In this document: one piece after another, positions 9,696-18,162 of the stretch
Numbering within the stretch: the first letter of the stretch is position 1
Layout of the letters: each line of letters starts with the position of its first letter
Assembly: GCF_000718085.1 (NCBI RefSeq)
Contig: NZ_JOEC01000001.1
Location: 186,001-250,000 of the forward strand
Direction: 5' to 3'
Length of the DNA stretch: 64,000 nucleotides
Source of the DNA: Mycetocola saprophilus
Lineage (GTDB): Bacteria > Actinomycetota > Actinomycetes > Actinomycetales > Microbacteriaceae
The notes under the pieces: generated by a model
The model's input: the letters and a program-made list of their open reading frames with translations, nothing else
Database searches by the model: none
What the model was told of the DNA's origin: nothing
Position numbers and translations under genes: made by a program

Positions 9696-11138
9696 ATGAC
9701 CACCACCAACGCCACCCGCACCGAAACCGATTCCCTCGGTTCGGTCGAGATCCCGGTCGACGCCTACTGGGGCGTTCACACCGCCCGGGCCCTGGAAAAC
9801 TTCGCGATCACCAAGCGACCCATCTCGGTGTATCCGGACCTGGTCAACGGTCTCGCGGCGGTTAAGCAGGCGGCGGCCCGGGCCAACATGGAGCTGGGCA
9901 CGCTCTCGGCCGAGAAGGGTGACCTGATCGTTCGTGCGTGCCAGAAGGTACTCGATGGCGAGTACCACGACCAGTTCTGCGTGGGCGTGATCCAGGGCGG
10001 TGCCGGCACCTCCACCAATATGAACGCGAACGAGGTCATCACCAACATCGCGCTCGAACTGGCCGGTCGGGAGAAGGGCGACTACGCCTACCTCTCGCCG
10101 ATCGATCACACCAACCGCAGCCAGTCCACCAACGACGTCTACCCGACCTCGATCAAGATCGCGCTGGCCTTCTCGCTGCAGACCCTGCTGACCGAGCTCA
10201 AGGCGCTGCGTGCATCCTTCACCGCCAAGGGGAGCGAGTTCAACCACGTGCTCAAGGTGGGACGTACCCAGCTGCAGGACGCCGTGCCGATGACCCTGGG
10301 CCAGGAATTCCATGGGTTCGCCACGACCCTCGGCGAGGACTACGACCGCCTGCGCGAAACCCTGCCGCTGCTGGCCGAGATCAACCTCGGGGCTACCGCC
10401 ATTGGCACCGGCATCACCGCGGATCCGCGCTATGCCGGCGTGGTGGTGCGTCACCTCAACGAGATCACCGACCTGGGGCTCTCCACCGCCCCGGACCTGG
10501 TCGAGTCCACCTCGGATGTGGGCGGATTCATGTCCTTCTCGGGCACGCTCAAGCGTTCGGCCGTGAAGCTCTCCAAGATCTGCAACGATCTGCGTCTGCT
10601 CTCCTCGGGTCCGCAGGCGGGTCTCGGCGAGATCAACCTGCCCGCGCGTCAGGCGGGATCCTCGATCATGCCGGGCAAGGTCAACCCCGTCATCCCCGAG
10701 GTCGTCAACCAGGTCGCGTTCTCGGTGGTCGGCGCGGATATGACCGTCACCATGGCGGTTGAGGGTGGCCAGCTGCAGCTCAACGCGTTTGAGCCGGTGA
10801 TCGCGCACTCGCTGCTGCAGTCGATCACCTGGATGGCGCAGGCCTGCAACACCCTGCGGATCAACTGCATCGACGGCATCACCGCCAACGAGGAGCGCCT
10901 GGAAACCATGGTGGGGACCTCGGTGGGTGTGGTCACCGCACTGACCCCGTTCATCGGTTATGCCGCCGCCGCGGCGCTGGCCAAGACCGCCCTGCTGACC
11001 GGTCGCAACGTCGCCGACCTGGTGGTCGAGGCGGGGCTGATGACTCGTGAAGAGGTGACCAAGCAGATCGCTCCGGCTCGTCTGTCGGGTATGGAGGCCA
11101 TCACCAGCGCGATCCCGATCATTTCGCCGACCGCTTAA
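9696..11138 (+). CDS. aspA: Aspartate ammonia-lyase
   Basis: Encodes 480 residues of the fumarase/aspartase superfamily, which convert L-aspartate to fumarate and ammonia. The three family regions are all present: GAGTSTNMNANEVITN, SQSTNDVYPTS, and the catalytic loop GSSIMPGKVNPVIPEVVNQ. The AspA start VDAYWGVHTARALENF separates it from fumarase C. Upstream, AGGAAT lies shortly before the ATG. The gene stands alone between two terminators. Class II fumarase is the alternative; the NMNANEV and YWGVHT signatures favour aspartase. Confidence 0.9.
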   Translation: MTTTNATRTETDSLGSVEIPVDAYWGVHTARALENFAITKRPISVYPDLVNGLAAVKQAAARANMELGTLSAEKGDLIVRACQKVLDGEYHDQFCVGVIQGGAGTSTNMNANEVITNIALELAGREKGDYAYLSPIDHTNRSQSTNDVYPTSIKIALAFSLQTLLTELKALRASFTAKGSEFNHVLKVGRTQLQDAVPMTLGQEFHGFATTLGEDYDRLRETLPLLAEINLGATAIGTGITADPRYAGVVVRHLNEITDLGLSTAPDLVESTSDVGGFMSFSGTLKRSAVKLSKICNDLRLLSSGPQAGLGEINLPARQAGSSIMPGKVNPVIPEVVNQVAFSVVGADMTVTMAVEGGQLQLNAFEPVIAHSLLQSITWMAQACNTLRINCIDGITANEERLETMVGTSVGVVTALTPFIGYAAAAALAKTALLTGRNVADLVVEAGLMTREEVTKQIAPARLSGMEAITSAIPIISPTA

Positions 11139-11147
11139 GTTCATGTG

Positions 11148-11187
11148 CCGCGTCCGGTTCGGGTTTTGAAATCCGGGCCGGACGCGG
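11148..11187 (+). terminator. Intrinsic terminator after aspA
   Basis: CCGCGTCCGG (11148-11157) pairs with CCGGACGCGG (11178-11187), with a few further inner pairs, followed by a short T run. It occupies most of the 61-bp gap before the FKBP gene. Confidence 0.75.
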
Positions 11188-11199
11188 TTTGATTAACCC

Positions 11200-11568
11200 A
11201 TGACCAACAACACCAAGCCTGAAATCGACGCTCCCGTCGGTCCCGCGCCCACCGAACTGCAGATCGTTGACCTCGAGGTCGGCACCGGCGATGAGGCTCA
11301 GGCCTCCTCGACCGTTGACGTTCACTACCTCGGCGTCTCGTTCGACTCCGGCGAGGAGTTCGACTCCTCCTGGAGCCGTGGACAGTCCATCAACTTCCCC
11401 CTGCGCAACCTCATCTCGGGTTGGCAGGAAGGTATCCCCGGCATGAAGGTTGGCGGCCGCCGCCAGCTGACCGTGCCGCCGCACCTGGCCTACGGCCCCG
11501 CCGGTTCGGGTCACCAGCTCTCGGGCCAGACCCTGATCTTCGTGATCGACCTGCTGGGTGTGAAGTAA
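11200..11568 (+). CDS. FKBP-type peptidyl-prolyl cis-trans isomerase
   Basis: Encodes 122 residues, a single FKBP domain with no signal peptide, so a cytoplasmic folding helper that isomerises Xaa-Pro bonds. Visible family motifs are VDVHYLGV, GEEFDSSW (the usual G..FDSS), GWQEGIPGMKVGGRRQL and PPHLAYGPAGSG, with an aliphatic end LIFVIDLLGVK. Its stop is only 5 bp before the apt start, so the two genes are probably co-transcribed. Confidence 0.95.
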   Translation: MTNNTKPEIDAPVGPAPTELQIVDLEVGTGDEAQASSTVDVHYLGVSFDSGEEFDSSWSRGQSINFPLRNLISGWQEGIPGMKVGGRRQLTVPPHLAYGPAGSGHQLSGQTLIFVIDLLGVK

Positions 11569-11573
11569 GCACC

Positions 11574-12095
11574 TTGACCGCCGCCGATCTGGTGCTCGCG
11601 CACAGCGTCACCATTCCCGACTTTCCCAAGCCGGGTATCCTGTTTCGTGACCTCACCCCGGTCTTCAGCCACGCGGACGCGTTCCGCGCGGTCATCGACG
11701 AGTTTGCCGAGCGCTTTGCCGGCCAGTTCGATGCTGTAGCCGGTGTGGAAGCACGCGGATTCCTGCTGTCCTCGGCGCTTGCCTACGCCACCAACACCCC
11801 GCTGATCGCGGTGCGTAAGGCCGGCAAGCTGCCCGGTGAGGTGATCCGTGAGGATTACCAGCTGGAGTACGGCACCGCGTCGCTTGAACTGCGTCCCGGG
11901 CAGCTGCCCGAGGGCAGCCGGGTACTCATCCTCGATGATGTGCTCGCAACCGGTGGCTCCTGCCACGCGTCCGGTCGCCTGATTGAGCGCGCCGGCTACG
12001 TGGTTGCCGGGTTTGGTCTGGTGCTGGAACTGGCCGATATGACCGGTCGGGAGCGTCTGGCGGGTTACCCGCTGCACGCGATCATGAGCGAATAG
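11574..12095 (+). CDS. apt: Adenine phosphoribosyltransferase
   Basis: Encodes 173 residues from TTG 11574, just downstream of the FKBP stop; no clear ribosome site is seen, so translation may be coupled. Apt converts adenine and PRPP to AMP. Family features are IPDFPKPGILFRDLTPV near the N-terminus, the GVEARGFLL strand, IAVRKAGKLPG and the PRPP-binding loop VLILDDVLATGGS (about residues 116-128). The open frame continues upstream inside the FKBP gene, but that part has no similarity to Apt. It fits the purine permease at 8039. Confidence 0.92.
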   Translation: MTAADLVLAHSVTIPDFPKPGILFRDLTPVFSHADAFRAVIDEFAERFAGQFDAVAGVEARGFLLSSALAYATNTPLIAVRKAGKLPGEVIREDYQLEYGTASLELRPGQLPEGSRVLILDDVLATGGSCHASGRLIERAGYVVAGFGLVLELADMTGRERLAGYPLHAIMSE

Positions 12096-12108
12096 GGTTT
12101 TCACCTTC

Positions 12109-12142
12109 AAAACGAGCCTCGCCTTCGGGCGGGGCTCGTTTT
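12109..12142 (+). terminator. Intrinsic terminator after apt
   Basis: A 15-bp stem (12109-12123 with 12128-12142, one G-T pair) with a TTCG tetraloop and T-rich tail. Confidence 0.88.
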
Positions 12143-12261
12143 GTGTGTCCACGGCCCCGCTACGCACGGATCGACGTGCCTGAACATCAAGCAGATGCCC
12201 AGGGTTATCTGGGTTCCCCGATGCCATACCGGTCCCTACTCTGATTCCAGGGAGGGTGGTG

Positions 12262-12738
12262 ATGAGTATGGCACAGCGCATCTATATCGACGCCGCGGGG
12301 ATCAAAAACCTGGGCACCAGAATCGGCGATGCCGCTGCGGTCTCGGACGGCGAATTCGCGATCCCTGCGCGCGGCGGAGACCCCGACCTCTCCCGCGCCG
12401 GTGCACGTTTTGCCCGGGCTTTTACCGAAGATTTGGCCCGGCTGCGAGCCGATGCCGAGGAGTTCCGCGGGCGCATCCTGCTGACGGCCGAGCACTTCGA
12501 CACCCATGAACAGGCCGTGGACACATCGGTGCGGGCGATCCTTCAGGGACTGATGCTTTCGCGCGCACCGGGAGCGCCGGCGGGGGTACCGGCAGAGCAG
12601 GGCGGGCGCTCACCATTCACGCCGGGCATCGCGGTGCCCGATGCCGCTGCGCCCGGTGGTACCGGCCTCGGTGCTGCCGACCCTGGGACCACGGTCCCCG
12701 GTACCGCGGGCGAAGACTCCTCGGGGCGGCGCGGCTAG
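12262..12738 (+). CDS. Small ESX/WXG100-like protein, likely partner of the downstream toxin
   Basis: Encodes 158 residues. ATG 12262 is chosen for GGAGGG just upstream (12251-12256); GTG 12256 and ATG 12268 are alternatives. The first 100 residues look helical (DLSRAGARFARAFTEDLARL and following, with heptad-like spacing) as in type VII secretion (ESX) helper proteins; no WxG motif is visible. The last 60 residues are Gly/Pro/Ala-rich and low in complexity. Its TAG overlaps the GTG of the toxin gene (TAGTG), so the two are translationally coupled. A role as secretion partner or chaperone is inferred from position and helix pattern only. Confidence 0.6.
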   Translation: MSMAQRIYIDAAGIKNLGTRIGDAAAVSDGEFAIPARGGDPDLSRAGARFARAFTEDLARLRADAEEFRGRILLTAEHFDTHEQAVDTSVRAILQGLMLSRAPGAPAGVPAEQGGRSPFTPGIAVPDAAAPGGTGLGAADPGTTVPGTAGEDSSGRRG

Positions 12739-13922
12739 TGTCCGAGCAGCCGGATGTGACACTCGCCGAATCTCGGGATCCCGAGGTCCTGATCCCCGGG
12801 GATCCGGCGGGACTGCGCCGGGTCATCGAGGACTGGCGTGCCCATGCGACTTCGGCCGGAGAAACGGCCGTCCTCCTGGAGCGGATCAGCACCGAGGCCG
12901 TATGGGAGGGCGAGTCGGCGGATGCCTTCACCGCCAAGTTTGCGCCGTATCCCCGGCGCTGGCGTGCCGCCGAAACACAGACCTTGGCCGGGGCGAACGC
13001 GCTCGAACAATACACCGACACCCTGGAATGGGCACGCGCGCGGGTGGCCGCCGCCCCGGAAGCTGCGGCGCAGGTGGCCGAGCCCGCGCCCGATGACGAG
13101 GCGCAGGCACTGCTGGAGGACATCCAGGCGCGTGTCGCCGAGGACGCCAACATCTGCGCCCAAACCCTGACCGGCCTTGCCGACCGGGTGGCCTCCACCG
13201 ACACATTTTGGCCCGCGCTCACGGCAGCCGGGGGCCTGATCGGCGAGATGATGCTGAGTGGACTCCGGGACGGCGTCAACGCGGTGGGCTCGGTCGGAAA
13301 CGCGGCCATGGAGGATCCGGCGGCGCTCACCGAGGCGGGGATCGGACTCGGTTTACTCGTGGTGGGGATCGCCGGGGAGGTCGGCGGCGGTGCCCTGGAT
13401 GTCACCGGCATCGGGGCGGTGGGCGGAATCCCGCTGAACATCGCATCCGCCGGGGCGATCGGGGCCGGGGCGGGCCTGATCGGAGCCGGCATCGGCAGCC
13501 TGGTGACCGACGCTACCGGCAGCGCCGGCGTCGTGATCTGGGAAAGCTCGGGCATCGACCGCGGCGATAAACGCGACGAGGCCGGGCACTACACCGGCAA
13601 CAACGGCGGGGCAAATGGCCCAGCAAGCGATAAGGAGCGTCAGGGGCTTGCCGAGGTCGGAACGGACCAGGGTGCGGATGTGATCGATCGGAAGATCCGC
13701 TCGACGGTGCCCGGGGGTAACCCCAACGGTCGCTATTACGACGGGCTGATTCGCAATGCCGACGGCACCTATACGGCAATAGAGGTCAAGAGCGGCGGTG
13801 CCCGGTTGACCTCCAGCCAGCGGATTTTCGACGGAATCGTCAGCCCGGGCTCCCCGGCAACCGCGACCCTGAACGGGGTCTCCATCAAAATCATCGGCGT
13901 CATCTTGAAACGGGTTCCGTAA
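12738..13922 (+). CDS. Polymorphic toxin with WXG-type N-terminus and nuclease-like C-terminus
   Basis: Encodes 394 residues, GTG start. Residues 20-170 are helical with the W-x-G turn AVWEGESADAF (W56-E-G58), like ESX-secreted toxins. A Gly/Ala/Ile-rich hydrophobic stretch covers about 195-265, as in many contact-dependent toxins. A Gly/Asn-rich linker (GHYTGNNGGANG) leads to the C-terminal domain, where Asp335 and IEVKSGG (E349-x-K351) form a PD-(D/E)xK-like signature, suggesting a DNase. It sits between an ESX-like partner and candidate immunity genes, the standard order for such loci. Nuclease activity and type VII export are inferred; no secretion genes are in the window. Confidence 0.7.
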   Translation: MSEQPDVTLAESRDPEVLIPGDPAGLRRVIEDWRAHATSAGETAVLLERISTEAVWEGESADAFTAKFAPYPRRWRAAETQTLAGANALEQYTDTLEWARARVAAAPEAAAQVAEPAPDDEAQALLEDIQARVAEDANICAQTLTGLADRVASTDTFWPALTAAGGLIGEMMLSGLRDGVNAVGSVGNAAMEDPAALTEAGIGLGLLVVGIAGEVGGGALDVTGIGAVGGIPLNIASAGAIGAGAGLIGAGIGSLVTDATGSAGVVIWESSGIDRGDKRDEAGHYTGNNGGANGPASDKERQGLAEVGTDQGADVIDRKIRSTVPGGNPNGRYYDGLIRNADGTYTAIEVKSGGARLTSSQRIFDGIVSPGSPATATLNGVSIKIIGVILKRVP

Positions 13923-13924
13923 CC

Positions 13925-14428
13925 ATGAACGATACACATCTGGTCACCACAAACGGCGCCTCCGTCGGCCCGCTCACCAGCGTCAGCAGGCCGTACGCCG
14001 CGCAGATTCGACGATTCCTTGATCTGCTGGACGGCGACTCCCGCTGGGCGTTCTCGCTCTGGCGTGGGCCCGAGGGGGTGCACCTGATGGACATCGATCT
14101 CGATCGGGTTCCGCAGTCGTACATGCAGAGCGCGGGAAGCGCCCAGGCGATGGTCATCGAGGTGAGATTCATCGAGGATGACGGGATCGCCCGGCGCTAT
14201 GCGGTGGGACGCCCGCACGGCGACTATACGGGGGAACCCGCCGTCTCGATCCCGTACCGTTCGGATGAGGCGGCGGTGTGGGTCTATCCCAGCGAGGTGT
14301 TTGATGCGGCGGAGGCTGCGGGCATCTACGACCACTATTTCCACACCGATCGGGTTCCAGCCGACTACGTTTTACGGCCGCTGGATACCCATGGGCCCGG
14401 CCAACACACTTCAGGGAGCACATCATGA
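13925..14428 (+). CDS. Candidate immunity protein (single domain)
   Basis: Encodes 167 residues, starting 2 bp after the toxin stop. It has no signal peptide or membrane segment, so is probably cytoplasmic, acidic and suited to bind the toxin tail. Its body (LLDGDSRWAFSLWRGPEGVH, YMQSAGSAQ, EVRFIEDDGIARRYAVG, VYPSEVFDAAEAAGIYDHYF, RVPADYVLR) is repeated twice in the next gene. The position directly behind a polymorphic toxin argues for immunity. The fold recalls Imm1-type immunity proteins, but I cannot confirm the family. Its TGA overlaps the next ATG. Confidence 0.6.
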   Translation: MNDTHLVTTNGASVGPLTSVSRPYAAQIRRFLDLLDGDSRWAFSLWRGPEGVHLMDIDLDRVPQSYMQSAGSAQAMVIEVRFIEDDGIARRYAVGRPHGDYTGEPAVSIPYRSDEAAVWVYPSEVFDAAEAAGIYDHYFHTDRVPADYVLRPLDTHGPGQHTSGSTS

Positions 14429-15480
14429 GCCACATCACCCACCTCGTGAAAGCCAATGCGCAGGACACCGCGGCCCTCAGCGACCGAGATCAGCCCCTCG
14501 GCGACGAGATCCGGCGGCTGCTGCGCCGCCTCGACGGCGACGACCAATCGACGATCCTGCTGTTTCGTCGCCCTCCCGGAGTCCACTATCTGGACCTGAT
14601 CTGGGGCACTGAGACCGCCGCGTACCTGCAGAGCGCCGGTGCACGTGGGCGGCTGACGATAGACATTCGGTTTGTGGACGATGAGGGTCGGGCGCGGCAG
14701 TACCTGCTGGGACACCGCGGTGGACGCTATCGCGGGGACCCCGACACGGAGCTTTCCTTCTTCGGTGGGCGTGGGGGCACCAGCGTGTATGCCCACGAGG
14801 TGTTTGAGGCCGAGGAGGCCGCGGTGGTGTACTCCCACTACATCGCCACCGGGTGGATCCCCGATGGGTTTCTGCTCCGGGAGGTGCGGTGGCCACGCGT
14901 GGAGGGAGCTCCGGAAGTTGTCGAGTCACGCGCCATCCGACCCGATCCTCAGCGCCAGTTTGAGCTGGCGCGCGGGCGGGAACCCGAACCCTCGGCCACC
15001 GCATACTGGGTGCAAACCAACGCGGAACCCGAGGAACCCATCGATGGCCCGGGCCTGGAACCCGAGGACAAGGTCGGGTTCGGACTGGAAAAGCTTGATG
15101 GCGACTGGCGCTGGGGATTCCGGCTGCGACGCAACGAGCCCGAGGCACCGTTGCGCCCGATCGACCCCGATTTTCACGGACCGCGCTACCTCGCGGCGCT
15201 CGGTTCAGCGAGCGCCCTGACCCTCTTTGCGCGCCTGGTGGATGCCGACGGCGCGACGCATCTGGTGGCGATCGGTCGCACCGATCCCCGCTTCTTCGGG
15301 GACTATTTTGAGGGTGCGCCCCCGCTGAGCCTGACCTTCAACGGGGGACCAGGACGGATTGAGGTTTTCCCCGGTGAGCTGTTCACCTCCGCCGAGGCCT
15401 TCGAGATCTTTCGGCACTATGCCCGCACCACCCGTCTCCCCGATGGCTTCCACCTGCGCAGGCTTCCCACCGGCGACTAG
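14425..15480 (+). CDS. Candidate immunity protein with two tandem copies of the domain
   Basis: Encodes 351 residues, coupled by ATGA to the preceding gene. Two copies of the same domain are visible: residues about 20-155 (RRLDGDDQSTILL, YLQSAGARGR, VYAHEVFEAEEAAVVYSHY, GFLLREV) and about 208-348 (KLDGDWRWGFRL, YLAALGSASAL, VFPGELFTSAEAFEIFRHY, GFHLRRL), joined by a charged linker. With the preceding gene the operon has three copies. They are clearly divergent from each other, so the duplication is not recent. Probable role: neutralising this toxin or related ones. Confidence 0.58.
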   Translation: MSHITHLVKANAQDTAALSDRDQPLGDEIRRLLRRLDGDDQSTILLFRRPPGVHYLDLIWGTETAAYLQSAGARGRLTIDIRFVDDEGRARQYLLGHRGGRYRGDPDTELSFFGGRGGTSVYAHEVFEAEEAAVVYSHYIATGWIPDGFLLREVRWPRVEGAPEVVESRAIRPDPQRQFELARGREPEPSATAYWVQTNAEPEEPIDGPGLEPEDKVGFGLEKLDGDWRWGFRLRRNEPEAPLRPIDPDFHGPRYLAALGSASALTLFARLVDADGATHLVAIGRTDPRFFGDYFEGAPPLSLTFNGGPGRIEVFPGELFTSAEAFEIFRHYARTTRLPDGFHLRRLPTGD

Positions 15481-15484
15481 ACGC

Positions 15485-15518
15485 AAACGGCTCGGGTTCG
15501 AAAGAACCCGAGCCGTTT
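15485..15518. terminator. Bidirectional intrinsic terminator
   Basis: Perfect 15-bp stem (15485-15499 with 15504-15518), GAAA loop and T run, between the immunity gene and the convergent acetyltransferase gene. Confidence 0.9.
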
Positions 15519-15529
15519 TGCCGTCCGAT

Positions 15530-16564
15530 CTAGAACTCGCGCACGAGCGAAACCGATTTTGCCTCGGGGGCGAAGCCGACGGACTGGTAGAGACGCAGTG
15601 CACCGGTGGGGCTCTCCGAGTCCACATCCAGGGCGGCGCGTTCGAGGCCCTCGGCCTTCAGGTTGCGCAGCACCTGAGCCAGTAGTGACTTGGCCAGGCC
15701 CTTGCCTCGCCAGTCGCGTCGGGTCGCCACCAGATCGATGTAGCCATAGGTGTAGCCGGCGGCCTCCCACTGGGCGGGATCCACCGAGACGATGACCAGC
15801 GCGGCCACCTCGTTCTCGGGGGTGACCGCGAGAGCCGACAGGTCCCCGCGCAGGGTCGAGACCGCGCCGTACTTCTCCCAATCTTCCCGGTTGGTCGGCT
15901 GGGATCCCCAGTGATCGCGGAACGAATCGTTGAAGGCCAGGCGGGTGGCCTCGGAGAGATTGTCGGTGAGCGATTCCAATCGAACATCCGCGTGCAGCGG
16001 AAGCTCGGGGATGGGCGCGCTCAGATCCCGGGTGAGCTCCATCCACCAGCGCCGTTCCCCGTACCCGCGAGAGGTGAGGAATCCGCGCGGGCTCGTCGCG
16101 TGTTCGGAGGCCCCGGTGGAGAACCACCCGGGCACGCTCAGCTCGGAGGCCGCCAGGTGCTGAGCGGCGCGAGCCTCCTGCCAATCGAGCAGCGCGGTAC
16201 CAAGTCCTCGGCCGCGGTGATCGGGATGCACGGCCCCCGGGATATGCGCCTTGACCACGCTGCTGGCCTCGGGCTCGGCGTGGGAGGTGCCGTAGGCGAC
16301 AACGGTGCCGTCGGTGGTTTCGGCGAGCAGGGAATCGGTTTCGGGATCAAAACCCGAGGCGGCAAAGTCCACGGTGAGGGCTTCCAACGTGGTGACGTGG
16401 CGCGGATCGTCCACGGCCTCCACGGCGCGATCAAGTTCCAGGATCGCGGGCAGGTCGGCACTGGTGGCCGGACGCCAGGTGACGCCCTCGAAGCCGGTGG
16501 GCAGCGAGAGCTGGGTGGGTGCGGTGATCCGCTGGTTCAACGGGAGCATGCTTTCCGTAGTCAT
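15530..16564 (-). CDS. Tandem GNAT acetyltransferase
   Basis: Encodes 344 residues with two GNAT domains. The first (about 28-165) contains the acetyl-CoA loop VHPDHRGRGLGTAL; the second (about 185-340) contains VATRRDWRGKGLAKSLL and ends with the usual LRLYQSVGFAPE strand. The two-domain plan resembles mycothiol synthase (MshD) and related actinobacterial enzymes, but the overall sequence looks more like the general tandem-GNAT group, so the substrate is open. A possible -10 (AAGAAT) lies about 6 nt before the ATG on the minus strand, and no strong ribosome site is seen. Confidence 0.85.
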   Translation of the reverse strand: MTTESMLPLNQRITAPTQLSLPTGFEGVTWRPATSADLPAILELDRAVEAVDDPRHVTTLEALTVDFAASGFDPETDSLLAETTDGTVVAYGTSHAEPEASSVVKAHIPGAVHPDHRGRGLGTALLDWQEARAAQHLAASELSVPGWFSTGASEHATSPRGFLTSRGYGERRWWMELTRDLSAPIPELPLHADVRLESLTDNLSEATRLAFNDSFRDHWGSQPTNREDWEKYGAVSTLRGDLSALAVTPENEVAALVIVSVDPAQWEAAGYTYGYIDLVATRRDWRGKGLAKSLLAQVLRNLKAEGLERAALDVDSESPTGALRLYQSVGFAPEAKSVSLVREF

Positions 16565-16597
16565 GCCCCAATTCTTTCACCCGTTATATAAAAGACG

Positions 16598-18010
16598 CTA
16601 GGGCACGGGATGGAGTGCGTCATAGTGACGGAAGCTCCGCTGGGTGGCCACCAGCACGTAGACCAGCGCGATGATGACCACGCCGCCCACCAGAGGCGGG
16701 GCCCAGGCCAGCAGGAGCGAGGCCATGATACCCATGTAGAGGTCGCCGAGGCGCGGCCCGCCGGTGACCACCACGGTGAATAGGCCCTGGAGTCGTCCCC
16801 GGACCCCGTCGGGCACCGCCGACTGGAGCAGGGTGCTGCGGAAGATCGCCGAAACATTGTCGGCGGCACCGGAGCCGGCCAGTGCCAGCGCGGCGAGCAC
16901 CAGCCCCGGGATGTAGGCATCCGCGAACAGGTCGCCCACGCGCGCGTTGCCGGTCCAGGTCACCACACCGAGCACCAGCCCGAACAGGCCCATGCAGGCA
17001 CCGTAGGCGGCCACGGCCCAGGCGATCGCGCGCCCCTGATAGCGCACGCGTCCCAGCGGTCCCGAGAACACACTGCTGACCAGCGTGCCCACCGCGGACG
17101 CCGCGGTCAGCACACCCACGGTGATCGGTCCGCCACCCAGCAGAAACGCGCCCACCGCGGGGAAGATCACGCGCGGCTGGCCGAAGGTCATCGCGATGAT
17201 GTCGATCACAAACGAGGCGCGCACGTTGGGGGCCGTGCGCAGGAAGTTCCATCCGTCCACCAGGCTCGACAGCCCCGGCAGCTTGCGGGATGCCCCATCG
17301 GGCACGATCGCCGGAAGCGAGGCGATGCCCCAGAACGCGGCGAGGAACAGCACCAGGTCCAGCGTGTAGGTCCACGGAACCCCGACGGTCGCGACCAGCA
17401 CACCGGCGAGCATCGGCCCCACGGTCACCGCGGCCCCCATCGAGATGCCGCCGAGCGCCGAGGCCGCGGGCAGTAGTCGGGCGGGCAGGATGCGGGGGAG
17501 GATCGCCGCCCGGGAGGTGCCCACCACGGTCGAGGAGACCGCGTTGAGGGTGGTCAGGACGTACAGCGGCCACACGGTGGTCGAGCCGGTCCAGGCAAGA
17601 ATCGCGATGATTGCCGTGGACACCCAGGTCACCGAGGCGGCGGCCAGCGCGAGCTTACGACGGTCCACCGCGTCGGCGAGCATCCCGCCGTAGAGCCCAA
17701 AGATGATCATCGGAACCAGCGCAACCACACCCACCAGGGCGACGGCGAAGGTGTCGTGGGTCAGGTCGAAGATGTGCAGGCCCACGGCGACGATGGTCAG
17801 CTGGCCGCCGATGGCGGTGATCGCCGAGCCCGCCCAGAGTCGGGCGAACGCCGGGCTGAAGCGCAGCGGTTCCAGGTCCAGGAAGAGGCCGCGATGCTTA
17901 TGTGGGGCATCCTCGTGGGGGTCGTTGGGGGAGCCGGGGGTGTGCGGAAGCGGATCCTGACCGGTCTCGGTGGGCAGGGGGATGGGGGAGGTCTGTGGAT
18001 CCGCGGGCAT
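16598..18010 (-). CDS. MFS exporter, EntS-like
   Basis: Encodes 470 residues with 12 predicted membrane helices and a long polar Pro/Asp-rich N-terminus (about 45 residues). The first helices (LWAGSAITAIGGQLTIVAVG), the loop GGMLADAVDRRKLAL and LLQSAVPDGVRGRLQGLF fit the enterobactin-exporter/multidrug branch of the MFS (MFS_3/EntS). The substrate is unknown; no siderophore genes are nearby. It lies 33 bp from the tandem GNAT on the same strand and may be co-transcribed with it. TAGGCT ends 6 nt before the ATG (18017-18022, minus strand), suggesting a leaderless transcript. Confidence 0.85.
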   Translation of the reverse strand: MPADPQTSPIPLPTETGQDPLPHTPGSPNDPHEDAPHKHRGLFLDLEPLRFSPAFARLWAGSAITAIGGQLTIVAVGLHIFDLTHDTFAVALVGVVALVPMIIFGLYGGMLADAVDRRKLALAAASVTWVSTAIIAILAWTGSTTVWPLYVLTTLNAVSSTVVGTSRAAILPRILPARLLPAASALGGISMGAAVTVGPMLAGVLVATVGVPWTYTLDLVLFLAAFWGIASLPAIVPDGASRKLPGLSSLVDGWNFLRTAPNVRASFVIDIIAMTFGQPRVIFPAVGAFLLGGGPITVGVLTAASAVGTLVSSVFSGPLGRVRYQGRAIAWAVAAYGACMGLFGLVLGVVTWTGNARVGDLFADAYIPGLVLAALALAGSGAADNVSAIFRSTLLQSAVPDGVRGRLQGLFTVVVTGGPRLGDLYMGIMASLLLAWAPPLVGGVVIIALVYVLVATQRSFRHYDALHPVP

Positions 18011-18162
18011 GGGGTAAGCCTAGTCCGCGGCCCGGACACTTTGAGGTGGCGTGTCACGGTGGACATCACGACCACTTTGGGCGGCGGGGAATTCCGTGCG
18101 ATGGATGTGGCTTATACCGAGGGTGTGGTTCGCGAGGGTCGCGCACATACGAAGGGACGGCA

